45,860 nucleotides of DNA from the NCBI GenBank assembly GCA_023145375.1, contig JAGLDY010000012.1:1-45860 (forward strand). Reading direction: 5' to 3'. The position numbers and the translations under genes are program-made. The first letter of the stretch is position 1, and every line of letters starts with the position of its first letter. This document shows positions 8,707-16,515 of this stretch, piece by piece. The stretch is from Candidatus Sabulitectum sp. Lineage in GTDB: Bacteria; Fermentibacterota; Fermentibacteria; Fermentibacterales; JCC-6. A model generated the notes under the pieces. That model did no database searches. It saw nothing but the letters and a program-made list of their open reading frames with translations, and was not told the DNA's origin.

Positions 8707-8808
8707 ATGAAACGGGAATACAGGCTGATGAATGCCACCGGCCCTGCGCCGGGGGATTGTCACTTCATTCTTTACAGGTGGGATCCCTGGGGTAAAGAGA
8801 GGTTTTAA
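8707..8808 (+). CDS. Possible 33-residue small protein or leader peptide
   Basis: ATG 8707 follows AAGGGAAAAC with good spacing and opens a 33-codon frame ending at TAA 8806-8808, two bases before the start of the next gene. The product begins MKREYRLMNATGPAPGDC and ends WDPWGKERF. It has no hydrophobic segment and no run of one amino acid as in attenuation leaders. The position suggests coupling to the exported protein downstream. It may be a chance frame. Confidence 0.3.
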   Translation: MKREYRLMNATGPAPGDCHFILYRWDPWGKERF

Positions 8809-8810
8809 TT

Positions 8811-9467
8811 ATGAGCGGTATCTTGTGTCTGATGGTTCTTTTTGCAGGGTTCTCCGGTGAGGAAGGAACCGAGTATCTGATAATCTCAACTTCTCTTCTT
8901 GATGGAGACTGGGCTGAATTTGAGAATCAGTGGTTCGGGCTGTTTGAAGAGGATTCACTTTTTGAACTGCGTGAAGTGGAGATCCAGCTGAGAGAAAGTC
9001 CATACGAAGCAGAAGAGTGGGAGAGACCCAATCCGATCATTATAGATATTCTTATCGAGCAGGAAGAGCCGCTGTTTATTGTATCATCTTCAGAAATGGA
9101 ATTTCTACCAGGGATTGTACCTTGTGCCCAGGGAACATATCAGCGTTTGCTTGTTGATACATCCTACAGTATTGCAGCACCCGGTGTGCAGGAAGTAAGT
9201 CTTTTCACCACGGAAGACAGTCTGTTCCTCTCTGATGACAGTCTGGTTCAGTGCATTTCTGAAATACGGACTGGTGACTCTTCATCAGAGTGCTCCATTG
9301 CCATTGTCTGGGCCGGTGATCTGGACAGAGATGGAAGAATGGACCTGGTAATTGATGACACCAGTGACGGCTATAACCGGTACTACTGGAAACTCTACCT
9401 GTCGTCCGAAGCTGAACCCGGCTCACTGGCCCGGCTTGTTGCTTCGTTCTATGATGTCTACTACTGA
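8811..9467 (+). CDS. Exported protein of unknown function with a calcium-loop-like motif
   Basis: The 218-residue product starts with a short hydrophobic stretch (MSGILCLMVLFAGFSG) that looks like a signal peptide without a charged n-region. I do not recognise the rest, which is acidic and rich in Ser, Glu and Leu. Near residue 165 the sequence DLDRDGRMDLVID follows the DxDxDG pattern of FG-GAP/dockerin-type calcium loops. AGAGAGGT precedes ATG 8811. It lies just upstream of a T9SS-sorted protein in the same direction, but has no sorting domain itself. Confidence 0.6.
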   Translation: MSGILCLMVLFAGFSGEEGTEYLIISTSLLDGDWAEFENQWFGLFEEDSLFELREVEIQLRESPYEAEEWERPNPIIIDILIEQEEPLFIVSSSEMEFLPGIVPCAQGTYQRLLVDTSYSIAAPGVQEVSLFTTEDSLFLSDDSLVQCISEIRTGDSSSECSIAIVWAGDLDRDGRMDLVIDDTSDGYNRYYWKLYLSSEAEPGSLARLVASFYDVYY

Positions 9468-9559
9468 CCTGGATGGATCATTATGATAGTACTACAGTCA
9501 GCGCGGCGTGCCTCTTCCCGCGGCGGCCGGGTTGCTGCAAGTAAAACGGAGGTACTCTT

Positions 9560-10552
9560 ATGGAAAAATTGATGCTTGTCCTTCTTGCTGCTTCGACGCT
9601 GGCAAATGCACAGTTCATTGAGGTTTCTTTTCCCGCTCCTTCAGATAACATATCCGGGCTTGGATACAATGGAATGGTCTGGGCACTGGACTCCCTTGAT
9701 TGTGCTGTTTACGGAGTTGACTGGTGGACCGGGGTTCCATACGATACAGTTCCCCTTCCACCTCTTGATAATCCAGCTGTTGGTCTGGGTGTTTCCCCCG
9801 ACGGATTCTGGTTCGCAGAAAGTGGCACAGCCGTTATTCACTCCATTGATTTTGACGGGAATCTTCTATCCACTTTTGACCTTTCCGACAGCGGTGTTCA
9901 GAGTGTTTCCGGTGTTGATTACTTCCACTGGAGTCCTTCTTTTCCGTATCTCTGGCTTATTGATGCCGCAGACAGGTCTGTCTATCAGATAAGCTTGTTC
10001 ATCGGGCCTCAATCGCTTGTTAAGCTGTTCACTATTGAGGACGAGATAGAGGTGCATGATATCGGCTGGGAGTATTACAGTCTCCCGGTTGCCTGCAACG
10101 ATGGTGAATCACCTGTTCGATTCTACTATGACGGCGGTTCTTTGTATGAAACTCTTGGTTACGGAGAGTACCAGAGTGCAGTGGGTGTAGCTTCAACACT
10201 TGATGACAGAATCTACTTCAGCGACCCTGAAATGGGTCTGATACACAGATACTGCCTCAACATGGGAGAAGTTGAAGACGGATCATATCAGGCAGTGAGC
10301 ACAATTGTCATGAACCCATTTTCCAATCCTGTTCACAATTCTGTGAGTGCAGAGATCGTTCTTGCTGAACCAGCGCATATCTCATTTCAGGTAATTGATA
10401 TTGCAGGCAGGGTTGCCGCAGAGATACCGGAGAGTGATTACTGCAGAGGTACTCATTCTGTTCCGCTGGGGGAATTTTATCAGGGTGTCTACTTCTGCCT
10501 GATGACCTCTGGATACTATAAAGAATCACAACGGTTTGCGGTGGTGAATTAG
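9560..10552 (+). CDS. Exported propeller-like protein with T9SS type A sorting domain
   Basis: A signal peptide (MEKLMLVLLAASTLANA) is followed by about 240 residues of repeated beta-strand blocks of the kind GLGVSPDGFWFAE and VASTLDDRIYFSDPEMG, consistent with an NHL/SMP-30-like propeller. The last 75 residues form a type A C-terminal sorting domain. Typical elements are NPFSNPVHNSV, a FQVIDIAGR strand and the final GVYFCLMTSG block before a short Val-Val-Asn end. It is therefore predicted to cross the outer membrane by type IX secretion and be surface-attached or released. GGAGG precedes ATG 9560. No enzymatic residues are recognised. Confidence 0.75.
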   Translation: MEKLMLVLLAASTLANAQFIEVSFPAPSDNISGLGYNGMVWALDSLDCAVYGVDWWTGVPYDTVPLPPLDNPAVGLGVSPDGFWFAESGTAVIHSIDFDGNLLSTFDLSDSGVQSVSGVDYFHWSPSFPYLWLIDAADRSVYQISLFIGPQSLVKLFTIEDEIEVHDIGWEYYSLPVACNDGESPVRFYYDGGSLYETLGYGEYQSAVGVASTLDDRIYFSDPEMGLIHRYCLNMGEVEDGSYQAVSTIVMNPFSNPVHNSVSAEIVLAEPAHISFQVIDIAGRVAAEIPESDYCRGTHSVPLGEFYQGVYFCLMTSGYYKESQRFAVVN

Positions 10553-10568
10553 AGCAGAAGCATCCGGG

Positions 10569-11267
10569 CTATTTGAATAGAGCCTTTATCCCGCCGAAGG
10601 TAACTGCTGTTAGAGCACTGGCATAATCGGTAACTGCGAAATTGTCGACACTGTATACCGCTGAACCACTGGTATATCTGCTTCCAAGCCCTGTCATCCC
10701 CTCACCGAGATCATAGATACTGTCCTGGAATGTTGAGCTCACACTACCGTTCACAGAAATACTCAGTTCAACTGGGTTGCTGCCGGTTACCTGGAAAGAG
10801 ACTGTGTACCAGGAATCCTCATTGAATGGGTAGTAGTAATCACTTTCCAGAGTTGTGTAATTCCCATTGCCGTCAATGTACGCGATGAATGTTACCCCGA
10901 TGCCGGGGAAGGCAGAATAGATGTAACCTATGTATCCTTCACCGGTTGCGCTGTTTACCCTTGCCAGCAAGCCGCAGGATGCTTCCAAACCAGTGTACTT
11001 GATGTCCGCTTCGATCTCTCCGTCCAGCACCACTTCAGACCCCAGGCAGATATAGGCAAGGGAGTTGTAACCGTTCCAGGCTGTTTCCACGATCATGTTG
11101 CCACCGTCATTTATGACAGTCAGACTCCCGCAGGAGTCTGGCTTGTACCAGAATGATGAGACATCCAGGTCGTTTCCCGGTGTGTAGAGATTAAAATTAT
11201 CAGTAAAGTCCATGGCAGAGAGAGTTGCAGGAAGAATGAGAATGCCGAGGATGAGCACAGTCTTCAT
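10569..11267 (-). CDS. Exported jelly-roll (LamG/DUF1080-like) protein, paralog 1
   Basis: After a signal peptide (MKTVLILGILILPATLSA) the 232-residue protein follows the concanavalin-A-like jelly-roll pattern: DNFNLYTPGNDLD, a central GLLARVNSATGEGYIGY, EDSWYTVSFQVTG and a closing YSVDNFAVTDY. Such domains bind or sense carbohydrates or act as structural modules. It is a clear paralog of the gene at 12836-13528, with matching blocks throughout. Both end in the same tail, TFGGIKALF followed by Lys here and Arg there. No T9SS sorting domain is present. ATG 11267 follows AAGGGA, and a good promoter lies upstream (11310-11338). Confidence 0.7.
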   Translation of the reverse strand: MKTVLILGILILPATLSAMDFTDNFNLYTPGNDLDVSSFWYKPDSCGSLTVINDGGNMIVETAWNGYNSLAYICLGSEVVLDGEIEADIKYTGLEASCGLLARVNSATGEGYIGYIYSAFPGIGVTFIAYIDGNGNYTTLESDYYYPFNEDSWYTVSFQVTGSNPVELSISVNGSVSSTFQDSIYDLGEGMTGLGSRYTSGSAVYSVDNFAVTDYASALTAVTFGGIKALFK

Positions 11268-11309
11268 GGTGAATTCCCTTCATTTTACAGGCCATTCAAT
11301 TGCATTTAC

Positions 11310-11338
11310 AAAATATCCAGCTTCATCGCAGGAGTCAA
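11310..11338 (-). promoter_or_regulatory. Sigma70-type promoter for jelly-roll paralog 1
   Basis: Read on the - strand, TTGACT (11338-11333) is followed after exactly 17 bases by TATTTT (11315-11310), about 45 bases before ATG 11267. The other paralog has the same -35 box and the same spacing. Confidence 0.55.
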
Positions 11339-11438
11339 GTGTGATCCAATACGGCAATGAAAAGAGGCACAATCAGATCGGAAAAGTACACTGCACTCGG
11401 GATGTTGGGAGTAGAGGCATTATATACTGAATACTATA

Positions 11439-12839
11439 CTAATCCAGAACAACGACTCTTTCATACATGCTGGTTCTATCATCCTTTAACATGAAAATGT
11501 AAATACCACCAGGAATGTCGTTTAAAGTGATTGGCAGATCGTACTCACCCGGCGAGAAATGCTCACAAAAGCCGTAATTGATTCTTCTGCCTGAAAGGTC
11601 GAAAACCAGTAACTGATAGTCTCCTTCCCATTCAATATTCAGGTGAAGCTCTGCTTCCGAGAGTGCAGGATTGGGAGATATCCTCATGTAACCGGCATTG
11701 GGGATCTGAATTGAAGATACTGTGTGATTACCCAGTGGACCGGAACCCCACCAGACAAGTTCGGAAGAAGAGAACTGAGAATGAAAAATATACGGGTTGC
11801 CAAGAGAATCAAGATCAATGCTTGGTGAAAAAGCATTGTATCCCTCCCAGGTAACAACCTGTGTTTCCCACGTTGAAAACAAGATTTTCCGTGCATAACG
11901 AAGATCAGAATTGTAAGAATCATCATACGCTACATGAATTGTTCCGTCGCTTCCAACTGCAATAGAGCACTCATCCCCTGAATAGCTGTCAACTGCTTCT
12001 TCCAACCATACGGTGTCGGTTTTCACATAGTAGTAAAGACCTCCAGATTCCTGCGCGATCAGATGAAGGTTTTCCTGATTGTCAAAACACATGGCAAGGT
12101 CCTCGGTGTATTGATAAGTGGTAACTGTTTCGGACTGCCATACCAGCCCATCATACCAGTAGTGAAGAAGAGGTACAGAGGCTTCAAAAACAATATGGGG
12201 GAGATCATACTGGTCGAGAGCAATTATGGTTGGCCAGGTTGTCGCCGAGCCGATCATCTCTATAGACCAGCCCCCGGCACCGCGCACAGCATAGTACACA
12301 TTATTATCGCTTTTATCTGTAAAAGAGATATGTGGAATACCCTGACTGCTCAGAGCCATTTCATAACTGTTTCCCAGATCAGTGAACACAGTTTCAACGT
12401 TCCATCCAGTTCCATCAAGCCAGGCGAATTTCAATGCTGTATTGTAGTAATCACCATAAAGTATTACCGGAAAACCATCAGAAGAAATTTCCATGCAACC
12501 TGCTGCACTTGAAAGGTAAAGGCTGTCGATCATTGTCTCAAGCCACTGCGCCCCGTCATAGCGAATAAAGAACAGTCCATCTGGTCCCGAAGCGATTGCA
12601 GGATCGTAACAGATCATTGGCCAGCCGTCCTGATCAAGCAGCATGGAACATGTAACAGGTGCATCTGATAACGGCGGAGTAAGGCGCTGCCATGTATCAG
12701 AAGCATCATCCAATAGAGGTAACAGATCGAAACTGACGTTTCCCAATGCCAGCCCGGAGGAAAGAGCAAGCACTGGAATCATCAAGAACCTGAGTGAAAT
12801 AGCCATTCTCCTCTTTTTCAAGCCCGATTCTTTTCTCAC
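11439..12839 (-). CDS. Exported propeller-like protein with T9SS type A sorting domain
   Basis: The 466-residue product has an N-terminal signal sequence (core ISLRFLMIPVLALSSGLALG). About 360 residues follow of repeats of the type G.P.I.Y, HISFTDKSDNNVYYA, IHVAYDDSYNSDLRYA and LGNPYIFHSQFSS, as in secreted BNR-like propellers. The last 80 residues are a type A sorting domain: ISPNPALSEAELHLNIEW, LLVFDLSGRRINYG and IPGGIYIFMLKDDR before a VVVLD end. Export by type IX secretion is predicted. The GTG at 12839 overlaps the stop of the upstream jelly-roll gene (GTGA); an internal ATG at 12806 is an alternative start that would still leave a full signal peptide. Confidence 0.75.
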   Translation of the reverse strand: MRKESGLKKRRMAISLRFLMIPVLALSSGLALGNVSFDLLPLLDDASDTWQRLTPPLSDAPVTCSMLLDQDGWPMICYDPAIASGPDGLFFIRYDGAQWLETMIDSLYLSSAAGCMEISSDGFPVILYGDYYNTALKFAWLDGTGWNVETVFTDLGNSYEMALSSQGIPHISFTDKSDNNVYYAVRGAGGWSIEMIGSATTWPTIIALDQYDLPHIVFEASVPLLHYWYDGLVWQSETVTTYQYTEDLAMCFDNQENLHLIAQESGGLYYYVKTDTVWLEEAVDSYSGDECSIAVGSDGTIHVAYDDSYNSDLRYARKILFSTWETQVVTWEGYNAFSPSIDLDSLGNPYIFHSQFSSSELVWWGSGPLGNHTVSSIQIPNAGYMRISPNPALSEAELHLNIEWEGDYQLLVFDLSGRRINYGFCEHFSPGEYDLPITLNDIPGGIYIFMLKDDRTSMYERVVVLD

Positions 12840-13528
12840 CTGAACAGAGCCTTAATGCCACCGAAGGTGGTTGCAGTGAGGGCGGCTCCATAATCTACAA
12901 CACTGAAGTTGTCATAGCAGGTCATGGGTTCAGCGTTCTGGTACATACTTGCAAGTCCAGCAAAACCTTCCTGGATAAGGTACGTGCTGTCGGTGCAGGA
13001 TGAGTTCACCGTACCGTCTATGGAAAGCCCAAGCTCTACCTGAGTTGTTCCAGTGACCTCAAGAGAAATATTGTACCATGTGTCTTCATCCATTGGATAG
13101 AAGTAGTCGTTGGAAAGAATGGTGTATTCACCACTGCTGTTGATATGTCCTATGACTGTGGCGCCAATTGGAGGGTACAGAGGGAAGATGCCGCCGAAGT
13201 AGCATTCTCCGGACGAGGCACTTATCCTGGTCATAAGACCGATGATGGTGTTGTTACCTGAAAATTTAACATCAGAGCTGATCTCTCCATCCAGCAAAAT
13301 AACGGAACCCATGCAGAGATAGGCGATGGCTTCGTTTCCGTCCCATTCTGACTCCACAAAGTTGTTACCTGCCTCTTCAGTAACAAGCAGGTTGCCTGAA
13401 GGATCAAGATGGAACCAGTCTGAAGAGTTCCCAAGGTCTACAGGTGGGGTATATGATTCGAAATCATCGGAGAAGCTGGCTGCAAAAAGAATGGCAGGTA
13501 GGACGAGGAGAAAGGCAATTATTCTCAT
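12836..13528 (-). CDS. Exported jelly-roll (LamG/DUF1080-like) protein, paralog 2
   Basis: The product has 230 residues starting at ATG 13528, which follows AAGGAA; an upstream in-frame start at 13567 lacks a site. The signal peptide MRIIAFLLVLPAILFAA precedes a jelly-roll domain matching paralog 1 in the blocks SDDFESYTPPVDLG, LLDGEISSDVKFSG, EDTWYNISLEVTG and CYDNFSVVDYG. The C-terminus is TFGGIKALFR. It overlaps the next gene, a T9SS cargo protein, by GTGA, so the two are co-expressed and may act together at the surface. Ligand unknown. Confidence 0.7.
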   Translation of the reverse strand: MRIIAFLLVLPAILFAASFSDDFESYTPPVDLGNSSDWFHLDPSGNLLVTEEAGNNFVESEWDGNEAIAYLCMGSVILLDGEISSDVKFSGNNTIIGLMTRISASSGECYFGGIFPLYPPIGATVIGHINSSGEYTILSNDYFYPMDEDTWYNISLEVTGTTQVELGLSIDGTVNSSCTDSTYLIQEGFAGLASMYQNAEPMTCYDNFSVVDYGAALTATTFGGIKALFR

Positions 13529-13563
13529 AATCAATTCCTTTGAAAGAGTGAGTGACAAGTAGC

Positions 13564-13592
13564 ACAATATCTTATTGTTTCCGGTGAGTCAA
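13564..13592 (-). promoter_or_regulatory. Sigma70-type promoter for jelly-roll paralog 2 and its T9SS partner
   Basis: On the - strand TTGACT (13592-13587) and TATTGT (13569-13564) are separated by 17 bases, about 35 bases before ATG 13528. It matches the promoter of paralog 1 in the -35 box and the spacing. Confidence 0.55.
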
Positions 13593-13640
13593 GATGAATA
13601 TGAATACTCATTCTGAAGAACTATCTGGAACAATATAAGG

Positions 13641-13913
13641 CTAGTGCGTGATGCCCGGCACCTTCTGTGAGCTCTTCTGCTGCAGCTCCAGGCTCATGGG
13701 CTTCATCAAGGCGGTAGAAAAGATGAATTCAACAGGGAAGCCGAAGAACTCGCTTATTCTGAAGGCGAGGTCCAGACTGGGGTTGTAGTCCTGTCTTTCA
13801 AGATAACCAACGGTCTGAGGGTTCACCCCGATATGGTCCGCCAGCTCTTTTCTGGAAATACCCTTTTCCACCCTGAGGTTCTTTATCCTGTTGTACAGTT
13901 TTCTTGTTCTCAT
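13641..13913 (-). CDS. XRE/Cro-C1-type transcriptional regulator (YozG-like)
   Basis: This 90-residue protein begins MRTRKLYNRIKNLRVEKGIS. It carries a complete helix-turn-helix (ISRKELADHIGVNPQTVGYL) followed by NPSLDLAFRISEFF, as in the small YozG-like regulators. ATG 13913 is the start because it overlaps the stop of the upstream membrane protein by ATGA; the longer upstream frame belongs to that gene's coding region. Such regulators often pair with a small membrane protein. The roughly 25-residue C-terminal tail rich in Gln, Ser and Lys is not recognised. It may autoregulate from the promoter at 14385-14413. Confidence 0.85.
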   Translation of the reverse strand: MRTRKLYNRIKNLRVEKGISRKELADHIGVNPQTVGYLERQDYNPSLDLAFRISEFFGFPVEFIFSTALMKPMSLELQQKSSQKVPGITH

Positions 13914-14347
13914 TCGTTTTCCTCTGGAATGCCCTTCTTCCAGGCTATCAGTGTTCCGGGAAGAGTATGAGAAAAGTAGATAAGGCTTGCAACAAGAGGC
14001 ATGGAGATGGTGTACTGAGGGCAGATGTTCATCCGGCCGATAAGTGAAAGGGCAAACATGATAACAAGGCAGATAACAGCAAACCATCCATAGGATTCAC
14101 TGAGAGCCCAGTGGGTGAGGGAAAGCTCTCTTTCATCAAGATCCTTCGATTTGCTGTGGGTGAGTTTCCAGATTCCGGATCTTTTGTGAAGAGGAACGAA
14201 AGTAAGTGCTACAATTATCAGGCTTGCTATGCCGATAGCATCGTAGATGTGGGAGGCGGCTCTGCCTTTGTAGACGAAGTAGAAAGCGATGTTCAATACG
14301 AGCAGAGCACCGTAGTTCAGGACTGCCAGTGTTTTCAGGCTCTTCAT
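13910..14347 (-). CDS. Four-helix membrane protein paired with the XRE regulator
   Basis: The 145-residue product has about four membrane helices: LNYGALLVLNIAFYFVY, IGIASLIIVALTFVPL, YGWFAVICLVIMFALSLIG and VASLIYFSHTLPGTLIAW. A charged stretch KDLDERELSLTHWAL lies in the middle; a DERE-type motif recurs in DUF2178-like partners of small XRE regulators, an analogy only. ATG 14347 follows AAGGAG. Translation of the regulator is coupled through ATGA. Function unknown; a sensor or anti-regulator role is an inference from the pairing. Confidence 0.65.
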   Translation of the reverse strand: MKSLKTLAVLNYGALLVLNIAFYFVYKGRAASHIYDAIGIASLIIVALTFVPLHKRSGIWKLTHSKSKDLDERELSLTHWALSESYGWFAVICLVIMFALSLIGRMNICPQYTISMPLVASLIYFSHTLPGTLIAWKKGIPEENE

Positions 14348-14384
14348 CTTTACTCCTTGCGTATGAGAATTAGAGATGGTTGTA

Positions 14385-14413
14385 AATATACGCAATATGT
14401 CATAAAGATACAA
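14385..14413 (-). promoter_or_regulatory. Promoter for the membrane protein/XRE pair
   Basis: On the - strand TTGTAT (14413-14408) and TATATT (14390-14385) are 17 bases apart, about 40 bases before ATG 14347. Confidence 0.45.
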
Positions 14414-14421
14414 TAGTATGT

Positions 14422-14432
14422 ATGGTTACCAT
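14422..14432. promoter_or_regulatory. Palindrome upstream of the XRE-pair promoter
   Basis: ATGGTTACCAT is a perfect palindrome around its central base (ATGGT-T-ACCAT). It lies nine bases upstream of the predicted -35 box of the membrane protein/XRE promoter, where a regulator might bind. Confidence 0.3.
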
Positions 14433-14471
14433 GACTGATGGTGCTTTAGTATTTTTACTCGGCTGGAAGCT

Positions 14472-15011
14472 CTACAAGATATCCTGATCGATGAGATGTG
14501 TGAGACGCCAGGTTCCAGTGCTGTCCGGTTTGCAGACCAGGAGGAATTCTCCTGCTTCAATGAATCCCTGGTACGGATCCTTGTTGTACACCTTAAAGTA
14601 ATAACTTCTTTGATATGCAAGGGATTCACCTGAAGGGTCATCAGGCCATGTGTAATGATCATCTCCTTCCAGGTTCAGCTCGCAATATTCGTATTCAGAG
14701 AAATATCCCTCTGCCATGGATAATTCCATATCGTAGCCCCAGGTGCTGTCAATAATGCCGTCACCGTTGTAGTCACCCCAGTCTCCCTCCAGCAGATGGT
14801 GCAGGAACTCACTGTCCAGTGTTACTGCAAGAAGGTCAGCATCTTTGGTGTTGTATGCATGCTCGTAGTTCTCAACGGCTTTCCAGCCTTCATCCACCGG
14901 GTCATGGGGAAGAACTGGAGGTGTTATCCCTGTTGCATTAGTGCCGCATGCTGCTGTGATCAGGATCGTGGACAATAACAGGGATACTATCTCGGCTGAC
15001 ATTCTTCTCAT
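14472..15011 (-). CDS. Lipoprotein with an NTF2-like domain
   Basis: The N-terminus MRRMSAEIVSLLLSTILITAACG carries a lipobox (TAAC), so the protein should be lipid-anchored. The rest (about residues 40-179) begins GWKAVENYEHAYNTKDADLL and ends WRLTHLIDQDIL, the pattern of NTF2/SnoaL-like pockets. A DYNGDGIIDSTWG segment resembles a calcium loop. ATG 15011 follows GGAG and overlaps the end of the CPBP protease gene by 74 bases, so the two are probably one transcript. Ligand unknown. Confidence 0.65.
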   Translation of the reverse strand: MRRMSAEIVSLLLSTILITAACGTNATGITPPVLPHDPVDEGWKAVENYEHAYNTKDADLLAVTLDSEFLHHLLEGDWGDYNGDGIIDSTWGYDMELSMAEGYFSEYEYCELNLEGDDHYTWPDDPSGESLAYQRSYYFKVYNKDPYQGFIEAGEFLLVCKPDSTGTWRLTHLIDQDIL

Positions 15012-15858
15012 TAGTTCTCCAGTTCGGTGGCTTGAACCCGTTGTTGTTCTTCAAATACCGGATCAGGATGGCACTTGAGATAATAGTGATTAGAATGGCC
15101 GGTGTTCCAGCCTCTATCCCGAATGCGCCGCCGGTGAGCCAGACAGGACCTTCCAGTGTTGCTTTAAAGAGACTCTGTGCATCTGTTCCAGAGACTGCAA
15201 TGTCAAAGATACCGCCCATGGTGAAGTTCCACGCGAAGTGAAGAGAGGAGACAACCCAGAGATTTCTGGTGGCCATGTATACCAGGGTCATTAGCACGCC
15301 GAACTCAAGGCCCACCGCCACACTTGACCAGAGGGTTGCATTTGGGTTTGTAGCATGGGTTAGACCGCCCTCGATAGCTACCACCAGCAGAGCAATGATA
15401 CTGCCGGCCCATTTCTCTACAAGTCTGAAGACTATTCCCCTTGCTATCAATTCTTCTATGAAGCCGATGAGGATCATCAGAAAAATGTATTTAATGACTT
15501 CCTGATCCGGTTGAAATTCGGTGATATGATAGTTGCCTGTTATCCACAGGAACCCCACCTGAACAAGTATCAGACCGGAGCCAATTGCGATCCCAATGAG
15601 AACTTTACTGAACCAGCGGGGAGTTCCATACTCTGTCATGGGTCTGTGCTCGAATTTTTTCAGGTAGAACTGATAGCAGCAGGTGGTGAAAACGATGAAA
15701 AATGATACCTGAATTGCTCTGCCGGGAATTGTATCCAGGATTCCTGCGGTTCTAAGAAGAAGTTTTGCGGTAACCCCGCCCAAGCATCCTATGCCGACAA
15801 ATACAAGTGCTATCAGCATAAGGATCAGTGGATGCTTTATGAATGTTCTTATCCTCAT
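14938..15858 (-). CDS. CPBP-family intramembrane metalloprotease (CAAX protease-like)
   Basis: This 306-residue protein with about eight membrane helices has the three CPBP motifs: EELIARG with Glu135, Glu136 and Arg140; His168 in GGLTHAT; and HFAWNF with His207 and Asn211. These form the membrane-embedded metal site of Rce1-like proteases. Bacterial members process peptides or confer self-immunity to bacteriocins. No bacteriocin gene is visible nearby. The C-terminal 50 residues are hydrophilic and their coding region overlaps the following lipoprotein gene by 74 bases. Confidence 0.85.
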   Translation of the reverse strand: MRIRTFIKHPLILMLIALVFVGIGCLGGVTAKLLLRTAGILDTIPGRAIQVSFFIVFTTCCYQFYLKKFEHRPMTEYGTPRWFSKVLIGIAIGSGLILVQVGFLWITGNYHITEFQPDQEVIKYIFLMILIGFIEELIARGIVFRLVEKWAGSIIALLVVAIEGGLTHATNPNATLWSSVAVGLEFGVLMTLVYMATRNLWVVSSLHFAWNFTMGGIFDIAVSGTDAQSLFKATLEGPVWLTGGAFGIEAGTPAILITIISSAILIRYLKNNNGFKPPNWRTNEKNVSRDSIPVIVHDPDHSSMRH

Positions 15859-15943
15859 ATGCTCTCAATTCTGTTTTGAGACAGTTTTATTCAGGACAGG
15901 AGTATTCAGATATGTGTTACAGTTACAGTTGCTCTTATGCTCT

Positions 15944-16459
15944 TCAGTTGATGGATACAGCTTCCGCAGGGATCCACCCTTGAAGATCGACGTTTTCAGG
16001 GCTGTCGCTCATATCAACCCTGAACCAGGTTACAGTAATCCCAACAATGGCTACCGCTGAATTGGCAGGTATTACTGCAAGAGGTGTTTCAGTTGTATCC
16101 TGGTTAGCGTAAACCGGAGTCTCCACCTGTGTCATTGCATAGGACACATAGAGTGTGGGTGCCCATACCACAGGCAGCTCCTCCGTTGAAACCGCTACTG
16201 TGCCCGGGGGAAGCCATCTGTATCTGAAGCTGCTGGTGTTTGCTGCCTGTGCCACTCCAGGGTCGAAACCCAGCCAGCCTGATGCTGTTCTAACTTCCAG
16301 ATCCACACTTTCGCCGGGAAGAAGCTCTGACCATACATCAGAGTCCCTGTCCGGTCGCACAAAAGTGTCCAGGGTCTCCTCTGCTGTGAACGATAGACCA
16401 ACGGCAGTTGTGGAGAGAAATGAGAAAAGCAACAGGGTCTGTATCCTCTGGAATCTCAT
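15944..16459 (-). CDS. Exported SH3-like protein
   Basis: A signal peptide (MRFQRIQTLLLFSFLSTTAVG) is followed by a 150-residue beta-rich protein. Its C-terminal part, VETPVYANQDTTETPLAVIP to FRVDMSDSPENVDLQGWIPA, follows the bacterial SH3b pattern ending in a GWI block. SH3b domains bind cell-wall peptides or sugars. ATG 16459 follows AAAGGTGG; an upstream in-frame start at 16468 is less likely. It diverges from the glycan operon and shares its promoter region. No catalytic domain is attached. Confidence 0.65.
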   Translation of the reverse strand: MRFQRIQTLLLFSFLSTTAVGLSFTAEETLDTFVRPDRDSDVWSELLPGESVDLEVRTASGWLGFDPGVAQAANTSSFRYRWLPPGTVAVSTEELPVVWAPTLYVSYAMTQVETPVYANQDTTETPLAVIPANSAVAIVGITVTWFRVDMSDSPENVDLQGWIPAEAVSIN

Positions 16460-16486
16460 GAGAACCACCTTTCGGTTTTGTACTCT

Positions 16487-16515
16487 AATGTAATTCCTTT
16501 ATCGTATGTGGTAAA
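16487..16515 (-). promoter_or_regulatory. Promoter of the SH3-like gene, using a GGTAAA repeat as -35
   Basis: On the - strand TTTACC (16515-16510) and TACATT (16492-16487) are 17 bases apart, about 20 bases of leader before the ribosome site of the SH3-like gene. Confidence 0.4.

Noticed and set aside
14472-15858. CPBP protease and lipoprotein as a bacteriocin-immunity module
   Set aside because: CPBP proteases can give bacteriocin immunity, but I found no short precursor gene or exporter nearby.
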